Positions 15,096-24,142 of a stretch of DNA of 40,525 nucleotides are shown here, one piece after another (the stretch's first letter is position 1; every line of letters starts with the position of its first letter). The notes under the pieces are model-generated. The model was not told where the DNA came from. It did no database searches and was given only the letters and a program-made list of their open reading frames with translations. Source of the stretch: an uncultured Clostridia bacterium (GTDB lineage: Bacteria > Bacillota > Clostridia > Oscillospirales > Oscillospiraceae); assembly GCA_947307255.1 (NCBI GenBank), contig CAMZIO010000015.1, positions 1 to 40,525 on the forward strand. The letters are read 5' to 3'. The position numbers and the translations under genes are program-made.

Positions 15096-17168
15096 ATGAC
15101 CGAGCTGCTTGCCCCCGCCGGTTCGCCGGAAGCGCTGATCGCCGCAGTACAAAACGGCGCGGACGCCGTTTATATGGGCTTTGGCGACTTTAACGCCAGA
15201 AAGGGCGCGCGGAATTTCTCTGACGAGGCGTTTCGCGCGGCAGTTTCTTATTGTCATTTGCGCGGTGTGAGGGTGTATCTGACGCTCAATACCCTGCTGA
15301 CCGACCGTGAGCTGCCCGCGCTGGCCGAGACGGCGAAGCGCGCCTGCGCATACGGCGTAGACGCCATTTTGGTGCAGGACTGGGGCGTTCTGGAAACGCT
15401 GCGCGCCGTGGTGCCGGACGTTGCGCTGCACGCCAGCACGCAGATGAGCCTGCACACGCTCTCCGGCGTGCGCGAGGCCGCCCGGCTGGGCATCTCGCGC
15501 GCCGTGCTTGCGCGCGAGCTTTCCCGCGCGGAAATCGGGGAGATCTGCGCGCAAAGCCCTATTGAGATTGAAACCTTTATCCACGGCGCGCTGTGTATGT
15601 GCTATTCCGGCCAGTGCGAGATGAGCGCCGTGATCGGCGAGCGCAGCGGCAACCGCGGCGCCTGCGCCCAGCCCTGCCGCCTGCCTTACGGCTGGAACGG
15701 CAAGGCGGACGGCCATCCGCTGAGCCTCAAGGACGCAAACCTCGCGGCCTACGTGCCGGAGCTGCAGGAGATGGGCGTGGCCTGTCTGAAGCTGGAAGGC
15801 CGCATGAAGCGGCCGGAGTACGTCGCCGCGATCACGGGCATCTACGCCCGCTTGCTGCGCGAGAACCGCGCAGCCACGAAGGATGAACAGCGGCAGCTTG
15901 CCGCCGCCTTTTCCCGCGACGGCTTTACCGACGGGTATTACCTGGGGCATACCGGCAACGCCATGTTCGGCACGCGCGGGGAAAACGAGCGCTGGCCGGA
16001 GGAGTGGTTCGCCGCCCTGCGCGCCGCCTATGAAAAAGAGGACCTGCGCCTTCTCGGCGTGCGCTTTGACGCCGCGATCCGGCGCGGCCGGCCTCTCACA
16101 CTCACCGCACGGGACGAGGACGGGCACGCCGTCTGCGTTACCGGCCCCGTGCCGGAAGCCGCGCGCAACCGCAGCCTCACCGCGGAGGACGCGGCGCAGC
16201 GCCTGCGCAAGACCGGCGGCACCGCCTTCACCGTAACGCAGTGCGACGTGGCGGTGGACGAGGGGCTTTCCGTCTCCGCCGCCGCGCTCAACGCGCTGCG
16301 GCGCGACGCGCTCGATCGCCTGACCGAAGCGCGCTGTGCGCTTCCCGCGCGGCGCATCGGCACGTTCTCTCCCCCCGCTCCCGTCGCCAACCCCACGGTT
16401 GCGCCGCTTCTCACCGTTTCCCTTGCGTGCGCCGGACAGCTCACGGACGAGCTGGCTGCGCTGCGCCCGGCTATGATCTACCTGCCCGTCGAGCTCGTCA
16501 AGGAGATTGACTTGACGCCGTTCCTTCCGTATACGCGCTTTTGCGCGGTGCTGCCGCGCATCTACCGCACGCAGGACGAGCAGCCCCTGCGCGAGCTGCT
16601 TGCCGCGGCGAAAGCCGGCGGCGTGAGCGCTGTAACCGTGGGCAACCTGGGCCATCTGGCGCTGGTGCGCGATTCGGGTCTGGCGCTGCGCGGCGACTAC
16701 TCGCTCAACGTCTTCAACTCCGCCGCGCTGGTCTTTCTCAAAGAGCAGGGGCTGGAGAGCGCAACCGTCTCCTTCGAGCTGCGCAACGAGCAGATCCGCG
16801 ACCTTCAAAAGTGCCTGCCCTGCGAGGCCATCGTCTACGGGCGCCTTCCGCTGATGATCACGGAAAACTGCATCGTGGCCAACAGCCTCGGCCACCGCTG
16901 CGGCGAAATGCCGCGCCTGACCGACCGCCGCGGCGCGCAGTTCCCCGTGCTCAAGGCATACGGCTGCCGCAGTGAAGTACAAAACGCCAAAACGCTCTAT
17001 CTGGCTGACCGCGACGAATATCGCCGCATCGGGCTGACCTACGCGCGCCTGCGCTTCACCACAGAGAGCGCACAGGAGTGCGCCGCCGTGCTGCGCGCCT
17101 ACCTCGGCCAGGGGGATTACCGCCCCGCCGATTTCACGCGCGGGCTGTTCTATCGCGGCGTAGATTGA
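15096..17168 (+). CDS. U32 family peptidase / RlhA-like protein, long form
   Basis: Members of this family include rRNA or tRNA hydroxylation factors (RlhA, TrhP) and proteins once called collagenases. The 690-residue product has the start LLAPAGSPEALIAAVQNGAD and the family signature ETFIHGALCMCYSGQCEMS (residues 159-177), with the cysteines that bind an Fe-S cluster in RlhA. The core ends with LKLEGRMKRPEYV near 232. A long C-terminal part holds a mixed region and a further barrel-like segment ending with YGRLPLMITENCIVANSLG near 580. Length fits the long U32 class. An rRNA modification role is more likely than proteolysis but cannot be decided from sequence. Confidence 0.88.
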   Translation: MTELLAPAGSPEALIAAVQNGADAVYMGFGDFNARKGARNFSDEAFRAAVSYCHLRGVRVYLTLNTLLTDRELPALAETAKRACAYGVDAILVQDWGVLETLRAVVPDVALHASTQMSLHTLSGVREAARLGISRAVLARELSRAEIGEICAQSPIEIETFIHGALCMCYSGQCEMSAVIGERSGNRGACAQPCRLPYGWNGKADGHPLSLKDANLAAYVPELQEMGVACLKLEGRMKRPEYVAAITGIYARLLRENRAATKDEQRQLAAAFSRDGFTDGYYLGHTGNAMFGTRGENERWPEEWFAALRAAYEKEDLRLLGVRFDAAIRRGRPLTLTARDEDGHAVCVTGPVPEAARNRSLTAEDAAQRLRKTGGTAFTVTQCDVAVDEGLSVSAAALNALRRDALDRLTEARCALPARRIGTFSPPAPVANPTVAPLLTVSLACAGQLTDELAALRPAMIYLPVELVKEIDLTPFLPYTRFCAVLPRIYRTQDEQPLRELLAAAKAGGVSAVTVGNLGHLALVRDSGLALRGDYSLNVFNSAALVFLKEQGLESATVSFELRNEQIRDLQKCLPCEAIVYGRLPLMITENCIVANSLGHRCGEMPRLTDRRGAQFPVLKAYGCRSEVQNAKTLYLADRDEYRRIGLTYARLRFTTESAQECAAVLRAYLGQGDYRPADFTRGLFYRGVD

Positions 17169-17195
17169 TTTCTAATCGTAATATTATTTGCATAT

Positions 17196-17201
17196 TATAC
17201 T
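17196..17201 (+). promoter_or_regulatory. Probable -10 box upstream of maf-mre operon
   Basis: TATACT lies in a short AT-rich stretch (17170-17216) between the U32 gene and maf, in otherwise GC-rich DNA. No good -35 box was found at 16-18 bases, so this is a weak call. Confidence 0.35.
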
Positions 17202-17226
17202 ATACGCTATCGCTATGAGGGGTTTT

Positions 17227-17811
17227 ATGCCGAACATTGTGCTTGCATCTCAATCCCCACGCCGGCAGGAGCTGCTGCGGCGCATGGGGATCAAACGCTT
17301 TTCCGTCGTGGTTCCGCACGCGGACGAGAGCTACCCGGCGGGTCTTTCCGCACGGGAGACCGTGGCGCTGATCGCGCGCAAGAAGGCGGACGCCGCCGCG
17401 CGTCTCGCCGCGCCGGACGACGTGGTCATCACCGCCGACACGATGGTCTTTCTCGACGACAAACGGCTGGGCAAGCCGCGCGACGAGGCGGACGCGCTGC
17501 GAATGCTCACCGCGCTCTCCGGCCGGGCGCATACGGTGTGCACCGGGGTAACGGTGCGCCGCGGCGAACGGCTTGTGTGCTTTACCGTGTCCACGGAGGT
17601 ATATTTCCGCGATGCAACGCAGCGGGAGCTGCTCGGCTATATTGCAACCGGCGAGCCGATGGACAAGGCCGGCGCTTACGGCATTCAGGGCCTGGGCGCA
17701 CTGTTCATCGAGCGCATCAACGGCGACTATTATAACGTCATGGGACTTCCGATCGAGGCGCTTTGCCGGGCGCTGAAAACCTTTGGCGTACAGTTTTTTG
17801 ACGGGGACTGA
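17227..17811 (+). CDS. maf: Maf-like nucleotide pyrophosphatase
   Basis: Hydrolyses non-canonical nucleoside triphosphates; linked to septum control in Bacillus. The 194-residue protein has IVLASQSPRRQELLRRMG at the start, ITADTMVFLDDKRLGKP near residue 75 and GAYGIQGLGALFIERINGDY near 150, the three conserved Maf blocks. The ATG at 17227 is preceded by GAGGGG; an upstream frame extension from 17188 lacks a binding site. It heads the mreC-mreD-PBP2 group, the classical maf-mre arrangement, but mreB is not between them. Confidence 0.93.
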   Translation: MPNIVLASQSPRRQELLRRMGIKRFSVVVPHADESYPAGLSARETVALIARKKADAAARLAAPDDVVITADTMVFLDDKRLGKPRDEADALRMLTALSGRAHTVCTGVTVRRGERLVCFTVSTEVYFRDATQRELLGYIATGEPMDKAGAYGIQGLGALFIERINGDYYNVMGLPIEALCRALKTFGVQFFDGD

Positions 17812-17850
17812 CCGTTTCCCGGCTATCTTGCGGAAAGGAGGACGCGCGAT

Positions 17851-18690
17851 ATGAGAGATTTTTGGGAAAAGCACGGCGTTCGCATTCTCGCCGTGGCGGT
17901 GGTGATCGCCGTGGCGCTGAGCTTGCTGAGCTTTTTCGCCACCACGTCGTCCTTTTTGCACAATGCCGCCGGCGTGGTTACCGCGCCCTTCCGCGCCGCC
18001 GGCGAGGCGATCAGCGGCTGGGTCGAGGATAAGACCCACTATTATCGGGATTACACCGCCCTGCTGGAGGAGAACCAGGCGCTGCGCCGCGAGGTGGCCG
18101 AGCTGCGTGCGAACGCGCGGCAGGCGGAAAAGGACCGCGCGGAAAACGCCCTGCTGCGCACGCTTCTGGAGCTGCGTCGGCAAAAGCGCGATCTGCAGTT
18201 GGAATCCGCGATGATCCTGGATCGCTCGGAGAGCAACTGGACCGCCGCGCTCACGCTCAACCGCGGCACGGCGCACGACGTGGCGGTAAACGACTGCGTG
18301 ATCAGCGCGGAGGGTTATCTGATCGGCGTGGTGTCCGAGGTGGGACATAACTGGTGCACCGTTTTGACCGTCGTCGACACCAGCACCGAGCTGGGCGCGA
18401 TGATCTTCCGCACCGGCGACCTCGCCATTGCAGAGGGGGATTTCACCCTGATGGGCGAGGGCAAGCTGAAGCTGAGTTATCTGCCTCCCGCGCTGCATCT
18501 GCTTGAAGGCGACCATGTCGTTACGTCGGGCCTGGGCGGCTACTTCCCCTCCGACCTGGTAATCGGCACCGTCTCGTCCGTTGCGACGGATGACGACGGA
18601 CTGACACAGTATGCCGTGCTCTCCCCGCTGGTCGATTTCGACTCGCTGACCGAGGTCTTTATCATCAAGGACTTTGCCATCATCGACTGA
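17851..18690 (+). CDS. mreC: MreC, rod-shape elongasome protein
   Basis: Bitopic protein linking cytoplasmic elongation machinery to external penicillin-binding proteins. The 279-residue product has one N-terminal membrane helix (about 11-33), a coiled coil with heptads from about 65 to 115 (LLEENQALRREVAELRANAR), and the beta-rich MreC domain with LNRGTAHDVAVNDCVISAEG, GYLIGVVSEVGHNWCTVLTV and VTSGLGGYFPSDLVIGTV. The ribosome binding site is AAAGGAGG. mreD and the class B PBP follow. Length is normal. Confidence 0.95.
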   Translation: MRDFWEKHGVRILAVAVVIAVALSLLSFFATTSSFLHNAAGVVTAPFRAAGEAISGWVEDKTHYYRDYTALLEENQALRREVAELRANARQAEKDRAENALLRTLLELRRQKRDLQLESAMILDRSESNWTAALTLNRGTAHDVAVNDCVISAEGYLIGVVSEVGHNWCTVLTVVDTSTELGAMIFRTGDLAIAEGDFTLMGEGKLKLSYLPPALHLLEGDHVVTSGLGGYFPSDLVIGTVSSVATDDDGLTQYAVLSPLVDFDSLTEVFIIKDFAIID

Positions 18691-18713
18691 ACCCCTGTTT
18701 TGAGGAGGCGCCC

Positions 18714-19220
18714 ATGCTCACCAAACGCGACCTTTTAATTAAATGGTTCGCCTACGCCGCTCTCGTGCTGGCGCTGCTGTTCATCCACTCGTTTACGCTG
18801 CACCGGCTGACCGTCTGGGGCGTTGTTCCGTTCCTGCCCCCGCTGATCGCGGGAACGCTCGGCTCGCTGGAGGACAACCGCTCCGCTGCGATTTTCGGCC
18901 TTATCTTCGGCGTGTGCTGCGATTTGACGATCCGCGCGCCGCTGCCTTGCCTGTACACGCTCGCCTTCACCGCCGCGGCGCTGCTCGCCTCGGTGCTGGC
19001 GGAAAACGTGCTGCAGCCCGGCTTTTTGTGCTCTTTCATTGCCTCGCTCGCCGCGTTTATCATCGTGGACGTGCTCAACGTCCTCGCCCTGCTGATCGGC
19101 GGACGGGCCGAAATCGTGCCGATGCTCTCGCTCGCGGCGCGGGAGATGGCGGTTTCCTGCGTGGCGCTGCCCATCTGTCATCCCGCGCTTTCCAGCGTAC
19201 ACCGCCGGTTTACCCTTTAG
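18714..19220 (+). CDS. mreD: MreD, rod-shape membrane protein
   Basis: Small polytopic membrane protein of the elongasome. The 168 residues contain about five hydrophobic segments, starting with WFAYAALVLALLFIHSFTL near residue 11. The LPPLIAGTLGSLEDNRSAAIFG region near 42 and GLIFGVCCDLTIRAPLP near 62 follow the MreD pattern of a helix followed by GxxxGxxxD. The ribosome binding site is GAGGAGG. Sequence conservation in this family is low, so the call relies on topology and its place between mreC and the PBP2 gene. Confidence 0.9.
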   Translation: MLTKRDLLIKWFAYAALVLALLFIHSFTLHRLTVWGVVPFLPPLIAGTLGSLEDNRSAAIFGLIFGVCCDLTIRAPLPCLYTLAFTAAALLASVLAENVLQPGFLCSFIASLAAFIIVDVLNVLALLIGGRAEIVPMLSLAAREMAVSCVALPICHPALSSVHRRFTL

Positions 19221-19254
19221 GCACCCGCCGCAATTTTTCAGAAAGGAGCCCGCT

Positions 19255-21270
19255 ATGGAGCCCAAGCAATTTCGATACCGCCTGATTGCGCTCGGCGGGC
19301 TTTTTGCCGTGTTTCTGCTCTGGTTCATTGCCACGATGTTCCGCGCACAAATCGTCCTCGGCGACGACTACCGCGCACAATCCGTGCGCACCAACGCAAG
19401 CGTAGAGACGGTGGACGCCTCGCGCGGGATCATCACCGACCGCAACGGCAAGGTCCTCATCTCCAACCGCGCAATCTACACGCTGGAATTCGATCCCTCG
19501 CTCGTATCCGCAGAATCACTCAACGACGCGATCGTGCGGCTGCTGGCGCTTTTGGAGCAGCAGGGCGTCGCGCACCGGGATCTGCTGCCGATCTCGCAAA
19601 CCGCGCCGTTTTCTTACGATTCTACCCCGGCGCAGGGCAGGAAGCTTATCAAATATCTCAGCGGCGAGAAGTGGATCAGCCCCACGCTGGTAACGGAGGA
19701 GAATTATCCCACCACCCTGCCCGCGCCGACACTGTTTGCGCGCCTTCGCAGCGAATACAGCGTCGATCCCGCGTGGAGCGACGCGCAGGCGCGCGCGCTG
19801 GTTGGGATGCGCTATTCCCTCGCCGTAACGAAGCTGGACGGCTATGCCACCTTCACCTGCGCGTCCGACGTGGACGTGGCGCTGATTTCCCTAATCAAGG
19901 ACGGCGGCTATGAGGGCGTGAAGGTCGGCACCGCGTCGGAGCGCGTGTATGAAACGGATGCGGCGGCGCACGTCCTCGGCCGCGTCGGCGCGATCCAGAA
20001 CTGGGACGATTACAAGGATAAGGGCTACGCGATGAACGACCTGGTCGGGCTCGACGGCGTGGAGTACGCCTTTGAGTCGTATTTGCGCGGGAAGAGCGGC
20101 AAGCGCGTCGTTACGACAAACGCCGAGGGCAAGCTCACCGCGGAGTTTTACTCGGTCGAGCCGCAGCCCGGCGGCACGGTCGCGCTGACGCTGGACATTG
20201 ATTTTCAGCAGAGCGTGGAGGACATCCTCGATCACACCGTCTCCGCGCTGACGGCGGAGGACGGCGTTGCCCGCGGCGCGGCTGCCGCGGTGGTCCAGGT
20301 CGGCACCGGAGAGGTGCTGGCGCTGGCCTCCAACCCCACCTATTCGCTCAAGACCTTCTACGAGGATTACACTTCCCTGACGGAGGACCCGTTGACTCCC
20401 ATGCTCAACCGCGCTACGAACGGCACCTATCCGCCCGGCTCCACGATCAAGCCGCTCACCGCCGTCGCCGCGCTGGAATCCGGCGTTACCACCCCGTCGG
20501 AGCGCATTTTCGACACCGGCAAATGGTACTATCCCGGCTATGCCGCGAGCTATACCTGGTGCTCCAACCATGCCGGCCACGGCTATCAGAACGTTACCGC
20601 CGCCATTACCAACTCCTGCAATTATTACTTTGCGGAGATGGGCTATCGTCTCGGCATGGAGCAGCTCAACCGCTATTTCACTGCCTTCGGCCTCGGTGAG
20701 CGCACGGGCATCGAAATCGGTGAGCGCACCGGCAGCCTGCCCACGCAGGAGCAGGGGCATGACCTCGCGCCCTGGGCGGCTTACGGCCAGGCCAACCAGC
20801 TCTATACCCCGCTGCAGCTGGCAAATTACATCGCAACCCTGGTCGGCGGCGGGACGCGCTACAACGCGCATCTTTTAAAAAGCGTGCGCAAATACGACAG
20901 CCCCACGCTGATATACCTCTACGACGAGCCACCGGCCGAGACGATCAGTATTGATCCGACCAATCTTGCCGCCGTCATGCGCGGGATGCTGGATCTGACG
21001 ACCAAGGGCAGCGTCAGCCCGTATTTTAAGGACTGCGTGGTTTCCGCCGGCGCCAAAACCGGCACCGCGCAAACAGGCACGAGCAAAAGCAACAGCGTGT
21101 TCGTCTGCTTCGCCCCCTACGACAACCCGCAGATCGCGCTGGCGCTGGTGGTCGAAAAGGGCGGTACGGGCGGCTCGCTTGCCACGACGGCTGTGGAGAT
21201 CGTCAACGCCTACTTCTCCTCCGCCACCGTTACCACCGGAATCTCCGGAGAAAACACCCTGCTCAAGTGA
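19255..21270 (+). CDS. mrdA: Class B penicillin-binding protein, PBP2/MrdA type
   Basis: Peptidoglycan transpeptidase for lateral wall growth. The 671-residue protein has an N-terminal membrane anchor (about 8-30) and the pedestal start VDASRGIITDRNGKVLISN near 57. A transpeptidase domain follows with active-site S396-T-I-K399 (in PPGSTIKPLTA), S454-C-N456 and K601-T-G603. The length matches PBP2 of Clostridia. It follows mreD with ribosome binding site AAAGGAG, and its stop codon is followed closely by the GH13 gene. No rodA is in the window although rodA commonly accompanies it. Confidence 0.94.
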   Translation: MEPKQFRYRLIALGGLFAVFLLWFIATMFRAQIVLGDDYRAQSVRTNASVETVDASRGIITDRNGKVLISNRAIYTLEFDPSLVSAESLNDAIVRLLALLEQQGVAHRDLLPISQTAPFSYDSTPAQGRKLIKYLSGEKWISPTLVTEENYPTTLPAPTLFARLRSEYSVDPAWSDAQARALVGMRYSLAVTKLDGYATFTCASDVDVALISLIKDGGYEGVKVGTASERVYETDAAAHVLGRVGAIQNWDDYKDKGYAMNDLVGLDGVEYAFESYLRGKSGKRVVTTNAEGKLTAEFYSVEPQPGGTVALTLDIDFQQSVEDILDHTVSALTAEDGVARGAAAAVVQVGTGEVLALASNPTYSLKTFYEDYTSLTEDPLTPMLNRATNGTYPPGSTIKPLTAVAALESGVTTPSERIFDTGKWYYPGYAASYTWCSNHAGHGYQNVTAAITNSCNYYFAEMGYRLGMEQLNRYFTAFGLGERTGIEIGERTGSLPTQEQGHDLAPWAAYGQANQLYTPLQLANYIATLVGGGTRYNAHLLKSVRKYDSPTLIYLYDEPPAETISIDPTNLAAVMRGMLDLTTKGSVSPYFKDCVVSAGAKTGTAQTGTSKSNSVFVCFAPYDNPQIALALVVEKGGTGGSLATTAVEIVNAYFSSATVTTGISGENTLLK

Positions 21271-21283
21271 GGAGTTCTGCATT

Positions 21284-23164
21284 ATGTCAACCTCTCTTTT
21301 CGACTCCCGCGACCTCGCCTGCAAGACGCCCTTCGGTGCGGTTCCCTGCCAAACGCAGGTGCGCTTTTGCCTTCGCCCCCAGCCGGAGGAGCCGATCGTC
21401 CGCTGCGTCCTGCTCGCGCACGAGGAGTTTGCCGACGTCTGGACCGAGACCGAGCTTCCCGCCATACAGGAGGGCGGAAAGCACGTCTTTTTCGGGCTCT
21501 ACACCGCGCCGAAAGCCGGCGAACTGGTGTGGTACCACTTTCGCCTGACCTGGGCGGACGGCGGCGAGAGCTGCTACGGCAAAAACGGGCACTGCGTTTG
21601 GAACGACGTACAGCCCTGGCAGTTGACGGTATACGACGACAGTCTTCCTTCGCCCGATTGGTTCGGCCGCGGCGTTACCTACCAGATCTTTCCCGACCGC
21701 TTCCGCCGCACGAAAATCCGCCCGGTGCGCGGCCTTGTGGGTGAACGGACGTTGCACGAGCGTTGGGACGAGGACGTGGATTATCTGCCGAATGCAGCCG
21801 GCGAAATCACTTGCAGCGATTTTTTCGGCGGCGATCTGGACGGCATCGCTGAAAAGCTGGATTACCTCGCCTCCCTCGGCGTAACCACGCTCTATCTCAA
21901 TCCGATCTTCGAGGCCTCGACCAACCACCGCTACGACACGGCGGATTACCGCCGCATCGACCCGCTGCTCGGCACGGAGGCCGACTTTCGCGCCCTGTGT
22001 GAAAAGGCGCGCACGCGCGGCATTCGCGTGATGCTCGACGGGGTATTCAACCACACCGGCGCCAACAGCGTCTATTTTAACGCCAAGGGCTTCTACCCTT
22101 CCCTCGGCGCGGCGCAGAGTCAGGATTCTCCCTACGCCGCCTGGTACCGCTTTACCCGCTTCCCCGATCAATACGACGCCTGGTGGGGGATCAAAAACCT
22201 CCCCGCCGTGGAGGAATCAGAAGAAAGTTATGTTAACTACATCGTCCGCGACAGCGACTCGGTCGTGCGCCGCTGGCTGCGCTGCGGCGCATCCGCCTGG
22301 CGGCTGGACGTGGCCGACGAGCTGCCGGATGCCTTCATTGCCGAGATCCACAAGGTGATGCGCGAGGAGCGGCCGGACAGCTTCCTTCTTGGCGAGGTTT
22401 GGGAGGACGGCTCGAACAAGATCTCATACGACCGGCGACGGAAATACCTGCTCGGCGGCGAGACGGACGGGCTGATGAACTACCCCTTCCGCAACGCGCT
22501 GCTTGCCTATCTGCGCGGCGGCGACGCCGCCGACTTCCGCGAGACGATGGAGACGCTGCGTGAGCATTATCCCGCGCCCGCGTTTTACAACGCGATGAAT
22601 TTTCTCTCCACGCATGACACCCCGCGCTTTTTGACCCTGCTCGGCGTGGATGAAAGCGATATCCCCCAGACGCGCCAGGCGCGCGCGGCGTTTTTGCTGA
22701 ACGCGCGCCAGCTCCGCCGGGGTACGGCGCTGCTCAAGCTCGGCGCGCTGGTGATGTTTTCCTTCCCCGGCTCTCCTTCGATCTACTACGGCGACGAGGC
22801 GGGTATGCAGGGCTTTGAAGACCCCTTTAACCGCGGCGCCTACCCTTGGGGACGTGAAAACCGCGTACTGGTGTGCTACTTTGCCCGGCTTGGCGCGCTG
22901 CGAAAGGCGCGGCCCTCGCTGCAATCCGGCGAGATCCGCTTTTTGCACGCGCAGGGCGCAGTCCTCGCCTTCTCCCGTACGCAGGACGCTGAACGCTCGC
23001 TGACGGTGTGCAACGCCGGAGAAAACCCCGTCGCGCTGACACTGCCATGGAGCGGCTGCGCCGCGACGGATGCGCTGACCGGCAGGCGGTTTTGCGCTGC
23101 GGACGGGACCTTGCCGCTGACGCTCGCCCCGCGCGAGGGACTGTTGCTGATAGAATCCGATTAA
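21284..23164 (+). CDS. GH13 alpha-glucosidase/neopullulanase-type enzyme
   Basis: Intracellular hydrolase of maltodextrins or cyclodextrins, by family. The 626-residue protein has an N-terminal beta-sandwich region (about 1-120), then the GH13 barrel: VTYQIFPDRF near 131, LYLNPIFEASTNHRYDT near 203, DGVFNHTG (252-259), nucleophile Asp342 in WRLDVADE, acid/base Glu371 in LLGEVWED and Asp445 in FLSTHDTPR. A C-terminal beta domain ends near 626. No signal peptide is visible. The start ATG at 21284 follows GAGGAG, 13 bases after the PBP2 stop. Exact specificity (neopullulanase, cyclomaltodextrinase or other) cannot be read. Confidence 0.9.
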   Translation: MSTSLFDSRDLACKTPFGAVPCQTQVRFCLRPQPEEPIVRCVLLAHEEFADVWTETELPAIQEGGKHVFFGLYTAPKAGELVWYHFRLTWADGGESCYGKNGHCVWNDVQPWQLTVYDDSLPSPDWFGRGVTYQIFPDRFRRTKIRPVRGLVGERTLHERWDEDVDYLPNAAGEITCSDFFGGDLDGIAEKLDYLASLGVTTLYLNPIFEASTNHRYDTADYRRIDPLLGTEADFRALCEKARTRGIRVMLDGVFNHTGANSVYFNAKGFYPSLGAAQSQDSPYAAWYRFTRFPDQYDAWWGIKNLPAVEESEESYVNYIVRDSDSVVRRWLRCGASAWRLDVADELPDAFIAEIHKVMREERPDSFLLGEVWEDGSNKISYDRRRKYLLGGETDGLMNYPFRNALLAYLRGGDAADFRETMETLREHYPAPAFYNAMNFLSTHDTPRFLTLLGVDESDIPQTRQARAAFLLNARQLRRGTALLKLGALVMFSFPGSPSIYYGDEAGMQGFEDPFNRGAYPWGRENRVLVCYFARLGALRKARPSLQSGEIRFLHAQGAVLAFSRTQDAERSLTVCNAGENPVALTLPWSGCAATDALTGRRFCAADGTLPLTLAPREGLLLIESD

Positions 23165-23170
23165 ATCTCC

Positions 23171-23201
23171 GGTGAAGCTGCCCGGCAGCTTCACCTTTTT
23201 T
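23171..23201 (+). terminator. Intrinsic terminator after the GH13 gene
   Basis: GGTGAAGCTGCC and GGCAGCTTCACC form a near-perfect long stem with a minimal loop (in practice 10 bp and a CCCGG loop), followed by six T. It ends the maf-mre-PBP2-GH13 transcript. The T-run runs straight into the parS site. Confidence 0.9.
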
Positions 23202-23216
23202 GTTTCACGTGAAACA
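23201..23216 (+). promoter_or_regulatory. parS site, perfect consensus
   Basis: TGTTTCACGTGAAACA is a perfect 16-bp palindrome identical to the bacterial parS consensus bound by ParB/Spo0J. It lies 142 bases before the parA start and upstream of its promoter. Confidence 0.93.
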
Positions 23217-23272
23217 TTTTGGCCGCAAAGCGATTTGCTCTGCAAAATTTTGGCGCTTCTCCCGATTTTTAG

Positions 23273-23300
23273 TTGAAATCATCCCGAATTGTGCTATACT
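23273..23300 (+). promoter_or_regulatory. Sigma-A promoter for parAB
   Basis: TTGAAA (-35, 23273-23278), 16-base spacer, TGC-TATACT extended -10 (23295-23300). It lies between parS and the TTG start of parA. Confidence 0.7.
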
Positions 23301-23357
23301 ATAATATTATGATGAATTTTGCTCTTTTTGGGCCGCTATGGGAAAGTTGGTGCTGCT

Positions 23358-24116
23358 TTGGCAAAAATTGTTGCAATCGTCAATCAGAAGGGCGGCGTCG
23401 GGAAAACCACCACCTGTGTCAACCTGACCTCCGCCCTGCACGAGGCCGGAAAGCGGGTGCTGCTGTGCGATTTTGATCCGCAGGCAAACGCGACCTCCGG
23501 CATGGGGGTGGATAAATCCGTCTCGCAGGGGATTTACGACGTGCTGATCAACCACGCCGATGTGCGTGCCAGCATCGTCCGCACGCGCTACGGCGCCGTG
23601 TTGCCCTCGTCCAAGGCGCTCGCCGGCGCCGGAATCGAGATGATCGGGCGCGAGGGACGCGAATTTTTGCTGAAAAATGCGCTCCAGCAGGTCTCTCCCG
23701 ACTACGACTTCATCCTGATCGACTGCCCGCCCTCGCTGGAGCTGTTGACGCTTAACGCCCTGTGTGCGGCGGATTCTCTGCTGGTCCCGGTGCAGAGCGA
23801 ATACTTCGCTCTGGAGGGGCTGAGCGATTTGATGAGCACGGTACGGATCGTGCGCCGCGCGCTCAATCCGGCGCTGGAGCTGGAGGGCGTGCTGCTGACG
23901 ATGTACGACGGGCGCACCAATCTGGCCATGCAGGTGGCCGAGGAGGTCAAGCGCTACTTCCCCGGCAAGGTGTACGCCACCGTCATCCCCCGCAACGTGC
24001 GCCTGAGCGAGGCGCCCAGCCACGGCAAGCCGATCAACGCTTACGACCGTACCTGCCGCGGCGCGGACGCCTACGGCGCCTTTGCCGCCGAATTTCTGAG
24101 CAAAATCCCCGATTGA
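23358..24116 (+). CDS. parA: ParA/Soj chromosome-partitioning ATPase
   Basis: DNA-binding ATPase that, with ParB and parS, segregates replication origins; in Bacillus Soj also tunes DnaA. The 252-residue protein has the deviant Walker A KGGVGKTTT near residue 11, DFDPQANATSGMG near 40, LIDCPPSLELLTLNAL near 118 and the conserved RTNLAMQVAEEV and IPRNVRLSEAPSHGKPI segments near 185-220. The start is TTG at 23358 (MAKIVAIVNQKGG), the position expected for the family; its upstream binding site is poor (GGGAAAG, about 12 bases away), which suggests modest expression. Confidence 0.94.
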   Translation: MAKIVAIVNQKGGVGKTTTCVNLTSALHEAGKRVLLCDFDPQANATSGMGVDKSVSQGIYDVLINHADVRASIVRTRYGAVLPSSKALAGAGIEMIGREGREFLLKNALQQVSPDYDFILIDCPPSLELLTLNALCAADSLLVPVQSEYFALEGLSDLMSTVRIVRRALNPALELEGVLLTMYDGRTNLAMQVAEEVKRYFPGKVYATVIPRNVRLSEAPSHGKPINAYDRTCRGADAYGAFAAEFLSKIPD

Positions 24117-24142
24117 CCCATTTTATGAAAGGAGTGCCGATT

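Noticed and set aside
14868..16982. 704-codon minus-strand frame opposite zapA and the U32 gene
   Set aside because: It is antisense to two well-supported genes, has no ribosome binding site, and its composition is arginine/alanine/histidine-rich, as seen for all antisense frames in this GC-rich DNA.
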